From Desulfovibrio legallii (GTDB lineage: Bacteria > Desulfobacterota > Desulfovibrionia > Desulfovibrionales > Desulfovibrionaceae), in contig NZ_SIXC01000007.1 of the NCBI RefSeq assembly GCF_004309735.1, positions 93,839 through 157,838 of the forward strand: a stretch of DNA of 64,000 bases, in the 5' to 3' direction. This document shows positions 26,513-34,954 of the stretch, piece by piece. The notes under the pieces were generated by a model. That model did not search any database and was not told the origin of the DNA. It saw only the letters and a list, made by a program, of their open reading frames with translations. The position numbers were made by a program, and so were the translations under genes. Position 1 is the stretch's first letter; every line of letters starts with the position of its first letter.

Positions 26513-27876
26513 TGCTTGACCTCACCCCCAAAACCCATCTGAACCGCACCGGCATCCTCATCAACCCGTGCAAGACCTGTCAGCCCGTGGGCGCGCTTTT
26601 TGCGGCCTTGGGCGTGCACAACTGCATGCCTTACAGCCACGGTTCCCAGGGCTGCGTTTCCTACCACCGCACCTACCTCACCAGACACTTTAAAGAACCG
26701 GCCATAGCCTGCACCAGCTCCTTCACCGAAGGCGCCTGCGTGTTCGGCGGCGGCCCCAACATCCGGCAGGGCGTCAAAAACGCCTTTGACGTCTACAACC
26801 CGGACATCATCGCCGTGCACACCACCTGCCTTTCCGAAACCATCGGCGACGACCTCAATACCTATATTGAGGAAATGGACATCCCCGACGGCAAATATGT
26901 GGTGCACTGCAACACGCCAAGCTATGTGGGCTCACATATCACGGGCTTCGGCAACATGATGGCGGGATTTATCAAGTACCTGGCCGCCAAAGGCACGGCC
27001 ACGCAAAACGTGGCTGTGTTCCCAGGCTTCGTCAACCCCGGCGACGTGCGCGAATACAAGCACCTGCTCCGGCACATGAAGCTCAAGAGCATCATGTTTC
27101 CAGATTGCAGCAACGTCATGGACGCGCCCATGACCGGCAAGTACCAGATGTACCCCGAAGGCGGCACCACCATTGAGGAGATCAAAGCTCTGGGCTCCTG
27201 CCGCAAGGTGCTGGCCCTGGGGCGCCTCACCAGCGACGAACCCGCCGCCCAGCTCAAGCGCAAGTGTGCTGTGGACTACGACCTGCTGCCGCTGCCCATC
27301 GGTCTGGCCGATACAGACACCTTCATCATGGCCCTGGCCAACCTCAACGGTGGGGAGGTGGACGCCGCCCTGGAAGAAGAACGCGGCCGTCTGCTGGATC
27401 TCATGCTGGACGCCAACCCCTACTACTACGGCAAAAAAGTGGCCGTGTACGGCGACCCGGATACGGTGCTGGGCCTGGCCCGCCTCTGCCTGGAACTGGG
27501 CATGACGCCCAGCTACGTCCTCACGGGCACGCCCGGCGAGGCTTTTGTCAAGCTCGCCACGGCCCTGTTCAAGGAATACGGCAAGGAAGAAGAATGCAAG
27601 GCCTTTGCCGCCAAAGACCTTGTTGACCTGCACCAGCACATCAAAAATGCGCCGGTGGACCTCTTGCTGGGCAATTCGCACGGCAAACAGATAGCCAAGG
27701 CCGAGGGCATTCCGCTGGTGCGGGCGGGCTTTCCCATTCTGGACAGGTACGGCCACCCCTCCCTGCCCCTGGTGGGCTACCGGGGGGCCTTTCTGCTGGC
27801 CACCCGCATTGCCGACGCGCTCATGGACGAATACGACCGCGTCTGCGCCGACGAAGACATGGATCTGGTTATGTAA
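26512..27876 (+). CDS. nifK: Nitrogenase molybdenum-iron protein beta chain
   Basis: The 454-residue beta subunit has P-cluster cysteines in NPCKTCQPVGALFA near residue 22, HGSQGCVSYHRT near 47 and HTTCLSETIGDD near 105. It lacks the roughly 50-residue N-terminal extension of proteobacterial NifK, as expected of the anaerobe group. The start ATG at 26512 overlaps the TAA of nifD by one base and GGAGAAAAG lies upstream, so the two chains are made in step. The stop is followed by a 78-base gap with a GC hairpin before nifE. Confidence 0.96.
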   Translation: MLDLTPKTHLNRTGILINPCKTCQPVGALFAALGVHNCMPYSHGSQGCVSYHRTYLTRHFKEPAIACTSSFTEGACVFGGGPNIRQGVKNAFDVYNPDIIAVHTTCLSETIGDDLNTYIEEMDIPDGKYVVHCNTPSYVGSHITGFGNMMAGFIKYLAAKGTATQNVAVFPGFVNPGDVREYKHLLRHMKLKSIMFPDCSNVMDAPMTGKYQMYPEGGTTIEEIKALGSCRKVLALGRLTSDEPAAQLKRKCAVDYDLLPLPIGLADTDTFIMALANLNGGEVDAALEEERGRLLDLMLDANPYYYGKKVAVYGDPDTVLGLARLCLELGMTPSYVLTGTPGEAFVKLATALFKEYGKEEECKAFAAKDLVDLHQHIKNAPVDLLLGNSHGKQIAKAEGIPLVRAGFPILDRYGHPSLPLVGYRGAFLLATRIADALMDEYDRVCADEDMDLVM

Positions 27877-27911
27877 GGCCGCAAGGCCGCACGCCATACG
27901 GCACACAAACA

Positions 27912-27938
27912 AGGGCCGGGGGGAACCTCCCCCGCCCT
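27912..27938 (+). promoter_or_regulatory. Intercistronic GC hairpin between nifK and nifE
   Basis: AGGGC(C)GGGGG pairs with CCCCCGCCCT around GAACCT with one bulged base. There is no U tract, so it may stabilise the 3' end of nifHDK mRNA or reduce read-through rather than terminate fully. This would fit a need for less NifE than NifDK. Confidence 0.45.
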
Positions 27939-27954
27939 CCCCAAGGGGGTTGTC

Positions 27955-29364
27955 ATGAGCATGGAAATTCTGGAAGAACGCCGCACCTCCATACAGGAAA
28001 AAGGCCGCAGTTGCTGCAGCGGCGACGGCCTGCGCTGCGATACGGCCAGCGTGGCCGGGGCCGTGAGCCAGCGGGCCTGCGTCTACTGCGGCGCGCGCGT
28101 GGTGCTCAACCCCATTACGGACGCCTTTCACATCGTGCACGGACCCATTGGCTGCGCCAGCTACACCTGGGATATCCGGGGCAGCCTCACCAGTGGTTCG
28201 GAATTGTATCGCAACAGTTTTTCCACAGACCTGCAGGAAAAAGACATTGTCTTCGGCGGCGCGGAAAAACTCACCCGCGCCATTGACGAAGCCGTGGTTC
28301 ACTACAAGCCCAGGCTGATCTTTGTCTACGCCACCTGCATTGTGGGCGTCATCGGCGACGATGTGGAGGCCGTGTGCCGCCGGGCCGAGGAGCGGCACGG
28401 CATCCGTGTCATTGCGGTCAAAGCGCCGGGCTTTTCCGGCACCAAATCCACGGGCTACCGCATGGCCTGCAACGCCCTCATACAGCTCATGCAACCCCAT
28501 GCAGACCAGCCCCGCGCCAAGGGCGTGAACATCCTGGGCGATTACAACCTGGCCGGCGAAATGTGGATCATCAAAAACTACCTCAAAGAAATGGGCATCC
28601 CCGTGGTGGCCACCATGACCGGCGACGCCTCATATGCGGCCCTTACCCGCGCCCCGGCGGCCCAGCTCAACATTGTGCAGTGCGCGGGCTCCATGATGTA
28701 CCTGGCCCGTCGCATGGAGGATGAAATGGGCGTGCCCTGGATGCGCGCCAGCTTCTTCGGCGTGGAAGACACCTCCACCGCCTTGCGGCAGGTGGCGGAA
28801 CGCCTGGGCGACACTACAGCCAAAGCCAAGGCTGAAGCCATAATCAGGAAACGCGCGGCCAGGGCTACAGATTTTCTGGAGCGGTACAAACCCCACTTCG
28901 TCGGGAAAAAAGCCGCCATCTTTGTGGGCGGCGGCTTCAAGGCCATTTCCCTCATCCGGCAGTTCAATGAAATGGGCATCGAAACCGTGGTGGTAGGCAC
29001 CCAGACGGGCAAGCCCGAAGACTACGAAGTCATTGAAAGCCTGGTCAACCCCGGCACGGTCATCCTGGACGACGCCAACCCCGCGGAGCTGGAAACCTTT
29101 ATGCGCGAAAAAGGCGCGGACATCCTGGTGGGCGGCGTCAAGGAAAGGCCCCTGGCCTACAAGCTGGGCATGGCCTTCTGCGACCACAACCACGAACGCA
29201 AACACGCCCTGGGCGGCTTTGAAGGAGTGGAAAACTTCACCCGTGAAGTGAACCTTTCCCTCAACAGCCCGGTCTGGCGCTTCACTCGCGGCCGCAACAG
29301 CTATGCGGCCACAGCCGCCCGACAGGCAGCACAGGTGCGCCAGGCCCTGGCAGCCGGGATCTGA
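27955..29364 (+). CDS. nifE: Nitrogenase cofactor assembly scaffold NifE
   Basis: The 469-residue NifD-like scaffold subunit has conserved cysteines in RACVYCGARVVL near residue 40, HGPIGCASYTW near 63 and ATCIVGVIGDD near 126. A cysteine-rich N terminus (CCSGDGLRCD) is typical of NifE. It forms the NifEN tetramer on which the NifB cofactor is matured with molybdenum and homocitrate. ATG 27955 has AAGGGGGTTGTC upstream. An internal Met two codons later is an equivalent start. The next gene supplies NifN fused to NifB. Confidence 0.94.
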   Translation: MSMEILEERRTSIQEKGRSCCSGDGLRCDTASVAGAVSQRACVYCGARVVLNPITDAFHIVHGPIGCASYTWDIRGSLTSGSELYRNSFSTDLQEKDIVFGGAEKLTRAIDEAVVHYKPRLIFVYATCIVGVIGDDVEAVCRRAEERHGIRVIAVKAPGFSGTKSTGYRMACNALIQLMQPHADQPRAKGVNILGDYNLAGEMWIIKNYLKEMGIPVVATMTGDASYAALTRAPAAQLNIVQCAGSMMYLARRMEDEMGVPWMRASFFGVEDTSTALRQVAERLGDTTAKAKAEAIIRKRAARATDFLERYKPHFVGKKAAIFVGGGFKAISLIRQFNEMGIETVVVGTQTGKPEDYEVIESLVNPGTVILDDANPAELETFMREKGADILVGGVKERPLAYKLGMAFCDHNHERKHALGGFEGVENFTREVNLSLNSPVWRFTRGRNSYAATAARQAAQVRQALAAGI

Positions 29365-29434
29365 GCAACCGCAGCACAAAACAAAAGGATTTTTGAGCCC
29401 GCCTGGGGCGCCCCGCCCCCGAAGGAGAAGACAC

Positions 29435-32143
29435 ATGAGCGCCAATCTCGTCAACCTCAATACCAATCCCTGCAAGATGTGCATGCCCCTGGGCGCGGCC
29501 AGCGCCTTTTACGGCATCCGCAAAGGCATGACCATTCTGCACGGTTCGCAGGGCTGCAGCACCTACATCAGACGCCACATGGCCACGCACTATAACGAAC
29601 CCGTGGACATCGCCTCCTCCTCCCTCACAGAAGAAGGCACGGTCTTCGGCGGCGCCAAAAACCTGCTCGCCGGTCTGGGCAACCTCATCAAACTCTACAA
29701 CCCCGAAGTCATCGGCGTGGCCACCACCTGCCTGGCCGAAACCATCGGCGAAGACGTGCCCGCCATCATCAGGGAATTCAAGGAAAGCCACCCGGAAGTC
29801 ACGGCCCACATCATCCCCGTGGCCTCACCGGGCTACGGCGGATCGCAGTACGAAGGCTTTTTCCGTGCGCTGCACGCCATTGTGCGCCACGCGCCCATGA
29901 ACCCCGCGCCCAACAGCTGCGTCAACATTATCACCGGGCACCTTTCCGCCGCGGACACCCGCGCCCTCAAGGCCCTGCTGGATGCCGGCGGCCTGGACTA
30001 CATCCTCTTGCCCGACCTCTCCCAGAATCTGGACGGCGGCCACGAAGAAACCTACAACCGCCTGCCCCAGCACGGCACGCCCTTTCCCCGCATCAGCCTC
30101 ATGGCCGGGGCGCGCATAACCCTGGAGCTGGCCCCCCTCTGCCCGGAGGAATATTCCCCCGGCGCGTATTTGCGCGAAACCTACGGCGTGCCCCTCCTGC
30201 GCCTCAATCTGCCCATAGGCCTGGAAGATACGGACGCCTTTGCGGCCACCCTGGAAGCCCTGGGCGCAACCCTGCCCGCTTCTCTGGCCGAGGAACGCGC
30301 CCGCTATCTGGACGCCATGATCGATGCGCACAAATACAATGCCCAGTGCCGCGCCGCCCTCTTCGGCGAGCCGGACGCCGTGCTGGGCATGACGCGGGCC
30401 TGCTGTGAGCACGGGGCCGTGCCCGTGGTCGCCGCCACGGGCAGCCGCTGCCCCGGCCTGGATGCGGCCCTGCGCCCGGCCATGACCGCCGCGGCCGAAA
30501 CCCAGTTCATCGCAGGCTTCGACATCCTGGACTTCGCGGACTTTACGGCTATTGAAAACGCCCTGCTGGCGCGCAAGGCCAACCTCATGCTGGGCAACTC
30601 CGACGGACGCCGCATTGAGGAGCGCCGCCATATCCCCTTGCTGCGCTACGGCTTCCCCATCCACGACCAGGTGGGCGGCCAGCGCACCCGCCTACTGCTC
30701 TACGACGGTTCTCTGAGCCTCATGGAAGCCACGGCCAACGCCATGCTGCGCCAGACCGAAAGCGCCTTCCGGCAGGAACTCTACAACAAATACTACAAAG
30801 ATACGCCCGCCGGCCTGGACGCCCGCCGCATTGCTCCCGTCAGTCATGCCGACCGGCCCGCGACAGCCGCACCGGCTGCAGACCTCCAGGACGGCGCCGC
30901 ATCCAGCGCCGCATCCAACGCCGCACGCACCAAAACACACCCCTGTTTTACCTGCGGGGCCTGTTCCAGCGCGGCCCGGCTGCATTTGCCCATAGCCCCG
31001 CGCTGCAACCTGAGCTGCAACTACTGCCTGCGCAAGTACGACTGTCCCAACGAAAGCCGCCCCGGCGTCACTACCGCTGTACTCACTCCGGAGCAGGCCC
31101 TGGAGCGCTTTCTCCAGGTCAAACGCGACATGCCCAACCTTACCGTGGTGGGTATTGCCGGGCCCGGTGACTCCCTGGCCAACCCCGAAGCCACCTTCCG
31201 CACCCTGGAACTGATCCGCAGGGAAGACCCGGAGATCACCTTCTGCATGTCCACCAACGGCCTGGCTCTGCCCGAATTTGTGGAAGACATGCGCCGCGTG
31301 GGCGTGAGCCACGCCACGGTTACCATCAATGCCGTGGACCCGGCCATTGGCGCGCAGATCTACCGCTATGCGGAATACTGGGGCGGGCGCTACACAGGCG
31401 AAACCGCCGCCGCCCTGCTGCTGGCCAACCAGATGGCCGGGCTGCGTGCCCTGACCCGCGCGGGCATTGTCTGCAAAGTCAACACTGTCATGCTTAAAGG
31501 CATCAACGACGCCCATATCCCACGAGTGGTGGAAACCGTGCGCGACCTGGGCGCAGAGCTGACCAACATCATGCAGCTCATCCCGGTCAAGGGCAGCGTG
31601 TTTGAAAATCTGCCCCTGGTCAGCAATAAGGAACTCATGAACCTGCGCAAAAGCTGCGAACCAACCCTACGCCAGATGTACCACTGCAAACAGTGCCGCG
31701 CCGACGCCGTGGGCCTTCTGGGCGACGACCGCTCCATAGACTACCGCCCGCCGGCAGCGACGCAGCCGACACAGGAAGCTCCGGCCACCCCGGTGGCGCG
31801 AGGCATCCGCATTGCCGTGGCCTCCAAAACGGGCGCTACGGTGGACCAGCACTTTGGCCAGACCGACCAGTTCTACATCTATGAAAGCGACGGCGCCGCC
31901 GCCCGTTACCTGGAAACCCGCAGCGTATCCCGCTACTGCCACGGCATGGACGACTGCGGATCCGGCAAAACCGGACGCATGGACGGCATTCTGGCCGCCG
32001 TGGAGGACTGCAAAGGCGTGCTGGCCCTGCGCATCGGCCAGAGCCCCCTGGAAAAGCTGCAACAAAAAGGCATCCGCGTGTTTACCCTGTACGAAACTGT
32101 GGACAAGGCCGTGAACGAGGCTGCCAAGGCGCTCTGCGGCTGA
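29435..32143 (+). CDS. nifN-nifB: NifN-NifB fusion with C-terminal NifX-like domain
   Basis: One 902-residue frame holds three parts. Residues 1 to about 455 are NifN (NPCKMCMPLGAASAFYG, HGSQGCSTYIRRH, TTCLAETIGED). After an Ala/Asp-rich linker (about 455-500), residues 505-780 are the NifB radical-SAM domain with its CxxxCxxC (CNLSCNYC near 524) and upstream FTCGACSS. Residues from about 790 form a dinitrogenase-cofactor (NifX/NafY) domain (IRIAVASKTGATVDQHFGQTDQF). NifB builds the 8Fe-9S-carbide precursor and NifN is the other half of the NifEN scaffold, so the fusion would hand precursor to scaffold within one protein. A nifN-B fusion is known from Clostridium pasteurianum. RBS GAAGGAGAAG precedes the ATG. 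Confidence 0.93.
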   Translation: MSANLVNLNTNPCKMCMPLGAASAFYGIRKGMTILHGSQGCSTYIRRHMATHYNEPVDIASSSLTEEGTVFGGAKNLLAGLGNLIKLYNPEVIGVATTCLAETIGEDVPAIIREFKESHPEVTAHIIPVASPGYGGSQYEGFFRALHAIVRHAPMNPAPNSCVNIITGHLSAADTRALKALLDAGGLDYILLPDLSQNLDGGHEETYNRLPQHGTPFPRISLMAGARITLELAPLCPEEYSPGAYLRETYGVPLLRLNLPIGLEDTDAFAATLEALGATLPASLAEERARYLDAMIDAHKYNAQCRAALFGEPDAVLGMTRACCEHGAVPVVAATGSRCPGLDAALRPAMTAAAETQFIAGFDILDFADFTAIENALLARKANLMLGNSDGRRIEERRHIPLLRYGFPIHDQVGGQRTRLLLYDGSLSLMEATANAMLRQTESAFRQELYNKYYKDTPAGLDARRIAPVSHADRPATAAPAADLQDGAASSAASNAARTKTHPCFTCGACSSAARLHLPIAPRCNLSCNYCLRKYDCPNESRPGVTTAVLTPEQALERFLQVKRDMPNLTVVGIAGPGDSLANPEATFRTLELIRREDPEITFCMSTNGLALPEFVEDMRRVGVSHATVTINAVDPAIGAQIYRYAEYWGGRYTGETAAALLLANQMAGLRALTRAGIVCKVNTVMLKGINDAHIPRVVETVRDLGAELTNIMQLIPVKGSVFENLPLVSNKELMNLRKSCEPTLRQMYHCKQCRADAVGLLGDDRSIDYRPPAATQPTQEAPATPVARGIRIAVASKTGATVDQHFGQTDQFYIYESDGAAARYLETRSVSRYCHGMDDCGSGKTGRMDGILAAVEDCKGVLALRIGQSPLEKLQQKGIRVFTLYETVDKAVNEAAKALCG

Positions 32144-32160
32144 GGCCGACCTTGTCCCCC

Positions 32161-32194
32161 CCCGGCCCGGAGGGCAGCACGCCTTCCGGCCGGG
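32161..32194 (+). terminator. Hairpin with U tract between nifN-B and nifV-omega
   Basis: About 14 base pairs with one bulge (32161-32175 with 32181-32194, AGCAC-side loop) are followed by CCTTTT. Because nif genes continue downstream it is best read as a partial terminator or attenuator that lowers nifV expression. Confidence 0.55.
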
Positions 32195-32232
32195 CCTTTT
32201 CCCGGCGCTGACCGGCACTGCTGGAGGCCGCC

Positions 32233-33153
32233 ATGCCGTATCTGGTCGATAGTACGCTTACCCTGTTCCGGGCCTCTCCCCCGCCCGGCCTGGCTATCCA
32301 CGGCAACAACCGCACAGGAGACGCCTTTGCCCTCTGGGCCGGAGAATGGCTGGATTTGCTCCACAGCATGGGCTTTGTGGTGGAGGTGCCCGCAGACCTG
32401 CGCCACGCCGCCCCTCACGGACCGCGTGCCCGTAAGGCCGGAGCGGCGCCACACAGTATGTACGCCCGGCTGGGGGGCTGCTGCGACGCTCTGCGCGACG
32501 CCCCGGCCTTTCTGGCGCGCTACGCGCCGCTCAGAGAACGCGTCGAATTCTGCCCCGACGACACCACGGGCTGCGCCACGGCCCTGGCCGTGCTCTGGCT
32601 CGCCCACGGCGGCATGCGCGTGGCGGGCGCCATTGGCGGCAGCGCCGTACACGGTCCAGCCGTCGGTCCAGCCCTGGAGGAGGTGGCCCTGTGTCTGGCC
32701 GCCCAAGGGCGGGATACGGGCCTTACCCGCCTGGACCTGCTGCCCGAGGCCGCCAAGCTGCTGCGCCGGGCCGGTCTGCCCCTTTCACGCCACAAGCCCG
32801 TGCTGGGCGCGGATATCTTTACTGTGGAATCGGGCATCCATGTGGACGGCATCGCCAAGGCCCCGCATTTGTACGAACCCTTCAAGCCGGAAACCGTGGG
32901 CCTTGCCCGCCGCGTGGTCATGGGCCGCCATTCGGGCCTGGGGGCCGTGCGCCTCAAGGCCCGCCAACTGGGCCTTGCCCTGCCCGAAACGGCGGCGCGC
33001 CCGGTGCTGGAGGCCGTCCAGGCTCTGGCCCTACAACGTCAGGGCAGCCTGAACGACGCCCAGTTTGCAGCTTTGTGCCGTGCCCATCTTCCCCCCGCCA
33101 TTGCCAAACCCCGGACGCCGTCGGGCGCATCAGCGGAGGCGGACCATGCCTGA
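32233..33153 (+). CDS. nifV-omega: Homocitrate synthase omega subunit (split NifV, C-terminal part)
   Basis: The 306-residue protein has the C-terminal half of homocitrate/isopropylmalate synthases: FTVESGIHVDGIAKAPHLYEPF near residue 196 and VVMGRHSGLGAVR near 229. The N-terminal 60 residues (LVDSTLTLFRAS...) look like a decayed TIM-barrel start without the catalytic RDGEQ motif, so it cannot act alone. It must pair with the alpha subunit encoded next, whose ATG lies 8 bases inside this gene. The same omega-alpha order is known in Clostridium pasteurianum. Homocitrate is the organic ligand of FeMo-cofactor. RBS TGGAGG precedes the start. Confidence 0.87.
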   Translation: MPYLVDSTLTLFRASPPPGLAIHGNNRTGDAFALWAGEWLDLLHSMGFVVEVPADLRHAAPHGPRARKAGAAPHSMYARLGGCCDALRDAPAFLARYAPLRERVEFCPDDTTGCATALAVLWLAHGGMRVAGAIGGSAVHGPAVGPALEEVALCLAAQGRDTGLTRLDLLPEAAKLLRRAGLPLSRHKPVLGADIFTVESGIHVDGIAKAPHLYEPFKPETVGLARRVVMGRHSGLGAVRLKARQLGLALPETAARPVLEAVQALALQRQGSLNDAQFAALCRAHLPPAIAKPRTPSGASAEADHA

Positions 33154-33994
33154 AATCATTCTGGTGGATACCACCCTGCGCGACGGCGAACAGGCCCCCG
33201 GCTTTGCCTTCGCCCCCCAACTCAAAATTCGTCTGGCCCGCCTTCTGGACGCGGCGGGTGTGGGGCAGATAGAAGCCGGCGTTCCGGCCATGGGCACCAC
33301 AGAACGGGATGTGGTGCGTGGCGTGCGCGCGGCCTGCGCCCAGGCCCGCGTTTCCGCCTGGAACCGCCTGCGGGAGGCGGACATCCGCCACTCTCTGGAC
33401 TGCGCCCCGCACATCATCCACCTGTGCTGCCCCGTTTCGGACCGACAAATCAAAGAAAAGCTCAAGTCCACCCGGCCGCTGGTGCTGGACCTGCTGCGCC
33501 GCTGCGTGGCACTGGCCGCCAGTCGGGGCGCAGAAGTGACCGTGGGGTTTGAGGACGCCTCCCACGCCACACCGGACCAGTTGCGTCAGGCGGCCCTGAC
33601 CGCACGACAGGCCGGCGTGCGGCGCGTGCGCTGCAGCGACACCGTGGGGGCCTATACGCCGGACCAGGTCTGGCGCGCTGTGCGCGTACTGCGTGAGGCG
33701 GGGCTGGATGTGGAAATCCACGCCCATAACGATCTGGGCATGGCCGTAGCCAATTCCCTCATGGCTGCCAGCGCGGGCGCGGCTTACGTAAACACAACCC
33801 TCTGGGGCATAGGAGAACGGGCCGGCAACTGTGGACTGGCCGCCTTTACCCATGCCGTGGCCCGGCTTGGAGGCGCGGCCTGCGCCGTGGCCCCCCAGGC
33901 CGCACGAAATCTGGAGCAGGAAGCCGCCGCCCTGCTGCCGCCCCACGCTTTGGACGCCTGGGGGTTCGGGCCGCGTCGGCCCTTCAGTCATTAG
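33146..33994 (+). CDS. nifV-alpha: Homocitrate synthase alpha subunit (split NifV, catalytic barrel)
   Basis: The 282-residue TIM barrel of the HMGL family has metal and catalytic residues in place: VDTTLRDGEQAPGFAF at the start, VGFEDASHA near 135, SDTVGAYTP near 162, and the HAHNDLGMAVANS metal-binding block near 192 with WGIGERAGNCGL near 216. It condenses acetyl-CoA with 2-oxoglutarate. It ends where the C-terminal regulatory/accessory half of ordinary NifV would begin, which the omega protein supplies. The start at 33146 overlaps the omega gene and follows GCGGAGGCGG. The TAG stop is the first part of a family A repeat. Confidence 0.9.
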   Translation: MPEIILVDTTLRDGEQAPGFAFAPQLKIRLARLLDAAGVGQIEAGVPAMGTTERDVVRGVRAACAQARVSAWNRLREADIRHSLDCAPHIIHLCCPVSDRQIKEKLKSTRPLVLDLLRRCVALAASRGAEVTVGFEDASHATPDQLRQAALTARQAGVRRVRCSDTVGAYTPDQVWRAVRVLREAGLDVEIHAHNDLGMAVANSLMAASAGAAYVNTTLWGIGERAGNCGLAAFTHAVARLGGAACAVAPQAARNLEQEAAALLPPHALDAWGFGPRRPFSH

Positions 33995-34118
33995 ATCAGT
34001 TAGCGAATGAAATGAGCTAACTGATCTGCAAGGATTTTCTTGAAAATCCTTGCCACGAAATGCGAGAAGGCAGGCTTTTGCCTGCTGTAAGCGAGCATTT
34101 CAAGTGTTAAATGCTCTG
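33991..34118. repeat. Repeat family A, copy 2
   Basis: Near-identical to copies at 12912 and 55083. The first stem reads GATCAGTTAGC/GCTAACTGATC here and GAGCAGTTAGC/GCTAACTGCTC in copy 3, a compensatory change on both arms. It begins at the nifV-alpha TAG stop and runs directly into a family B repeat (CTCTGGAGCAG junction). Confidence 0.92.
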
Positions 34119-34255
34119 GAGCAGATTACCTTTGAGAATATGGATTATCAAAGTTTAATACGCACTCGTTCCGGCGCTTAACCGCGCAAAGATATTGCGC
34201 TTACACCTGTGTGGCGGGCGTTTGTTCTCGCAGTCGCCAGACCACAACGCCATTG
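34117..34255. repeat. Repeat family B, copy 1
   Basis: It starts TGGAGCAGATTACC, then a CTTTGAGAATATG...TATCAAAG stem, CGTTCCGGCGCTTAACC, GCGCAA-agata-TTGCGC stem and GGCGGGCG...CGCC. The 3' end is diverged. It matches the units at 36105, 43610 and 63788. It abuts a family A copy and precedes the AnfO-like gene. Confidence 0.8.
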
Positions 34256-34297
34256 CCCCGGCGGAACTGTATGTTTGTTGTGCAAAAGGAGAACGCC

Positions 34298-34942
34298 ATG
34301 CGCTGTAGTCATATTGCCGTCATGCAAACCGCTGATGCGGCCCTGGCCGGGGTGAAAACCTGCGCCGCCATCGTGCTCTGGACCCGCGCTGCCGCAGGTC
34401 GGGACTGGACACAGGGGCCCCCCCTGTCATTCTCTCTGGCAGGCTGCGACAGCATGGCCGCCCTGCGCGAGCGGCTGCGGCAACTGGCGGGACGGCTGCC
34501 CCAGGGCGCAGCCCTGGTGGCCACGGGCATTTCCGGTCTGGCCTACAATGAATTGAGCCGCCTTGGCTTCTGCCTCTGCGAACTCACCGCCTTTACCCCC
34601 GCTGTGCTGGAGCCTCTGGCAGCGGAAATAGAGGCCAAAGCGCAAGAGGACGCCCCCGTGCCCACAGGGCCGGTAGCCACGGCAACGCCCGGCGTCTACC
34701 GCATCAACCTCATGGAAGTCATGGCCGCGCATCCGGAAATCTCGTCCAAAAAGGCCCTGCGGCCCTTTCTGGCTTCCACGCCCTTTGTGGAGCTGGACCT
34801 CATCTGTGGGCACATGCCGCCCTGGCTGGAAGAACATATGCGCCAACACCGGCTCACCTGCGCGCGCAGCCATCTGCCTGACGGAAGCCTGCGGGCGCGT
34901 ATCACCCACACCCTCTGCAATGAAATTCCGCAGAACTTTTAA
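34298..34942 (+). CDS. AnfO-like nitrogenase accessory protein
   Basis: The 214-residue soluble protein has an N-terminal half of the kind that could bind cofactor (VATGISGLAYNELSRLGF near residue 70). Its C-terminal block, YRINLMEVMAAHPEISSKKALRPFL followed by PFVELDLICGHMPPWLEEHM, resembles the AnfO family first described beside Fe-only nitrogenase genes. AnfO function is unknown. Here it follows a molybdenum nif set, so it may help assembly or protection of this enzyme, or serve an alternative nitrogenase encoded elsewhere. The start at 34298 is supported by AAAGGAG and leaves out 29 unlike upstream codons. Family assignment rests on remembered sequence pattern, not on a search. Confidence 0.58.
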   Translation: MRCSHIAVMQTADAALAGVKTCAAIVLWTRAAAGRDWTQGPPLSFSLAGCDSMAALRERLRQLAGRLPQGAALVATGISGLAYNELSRLGFCLCELTAFTPAVLEPLAAEIEAKAQEDAPVPTGPVATATPGVYRINLMEVMAAHPEISSKKALRPFLASTPFVELDLICGHMPPWLEEHMRQHRLTCARSHLPDGSLRARITHTLCNEIPQNF

Positions 34943-34954
34943 AGGAGGCACGTC

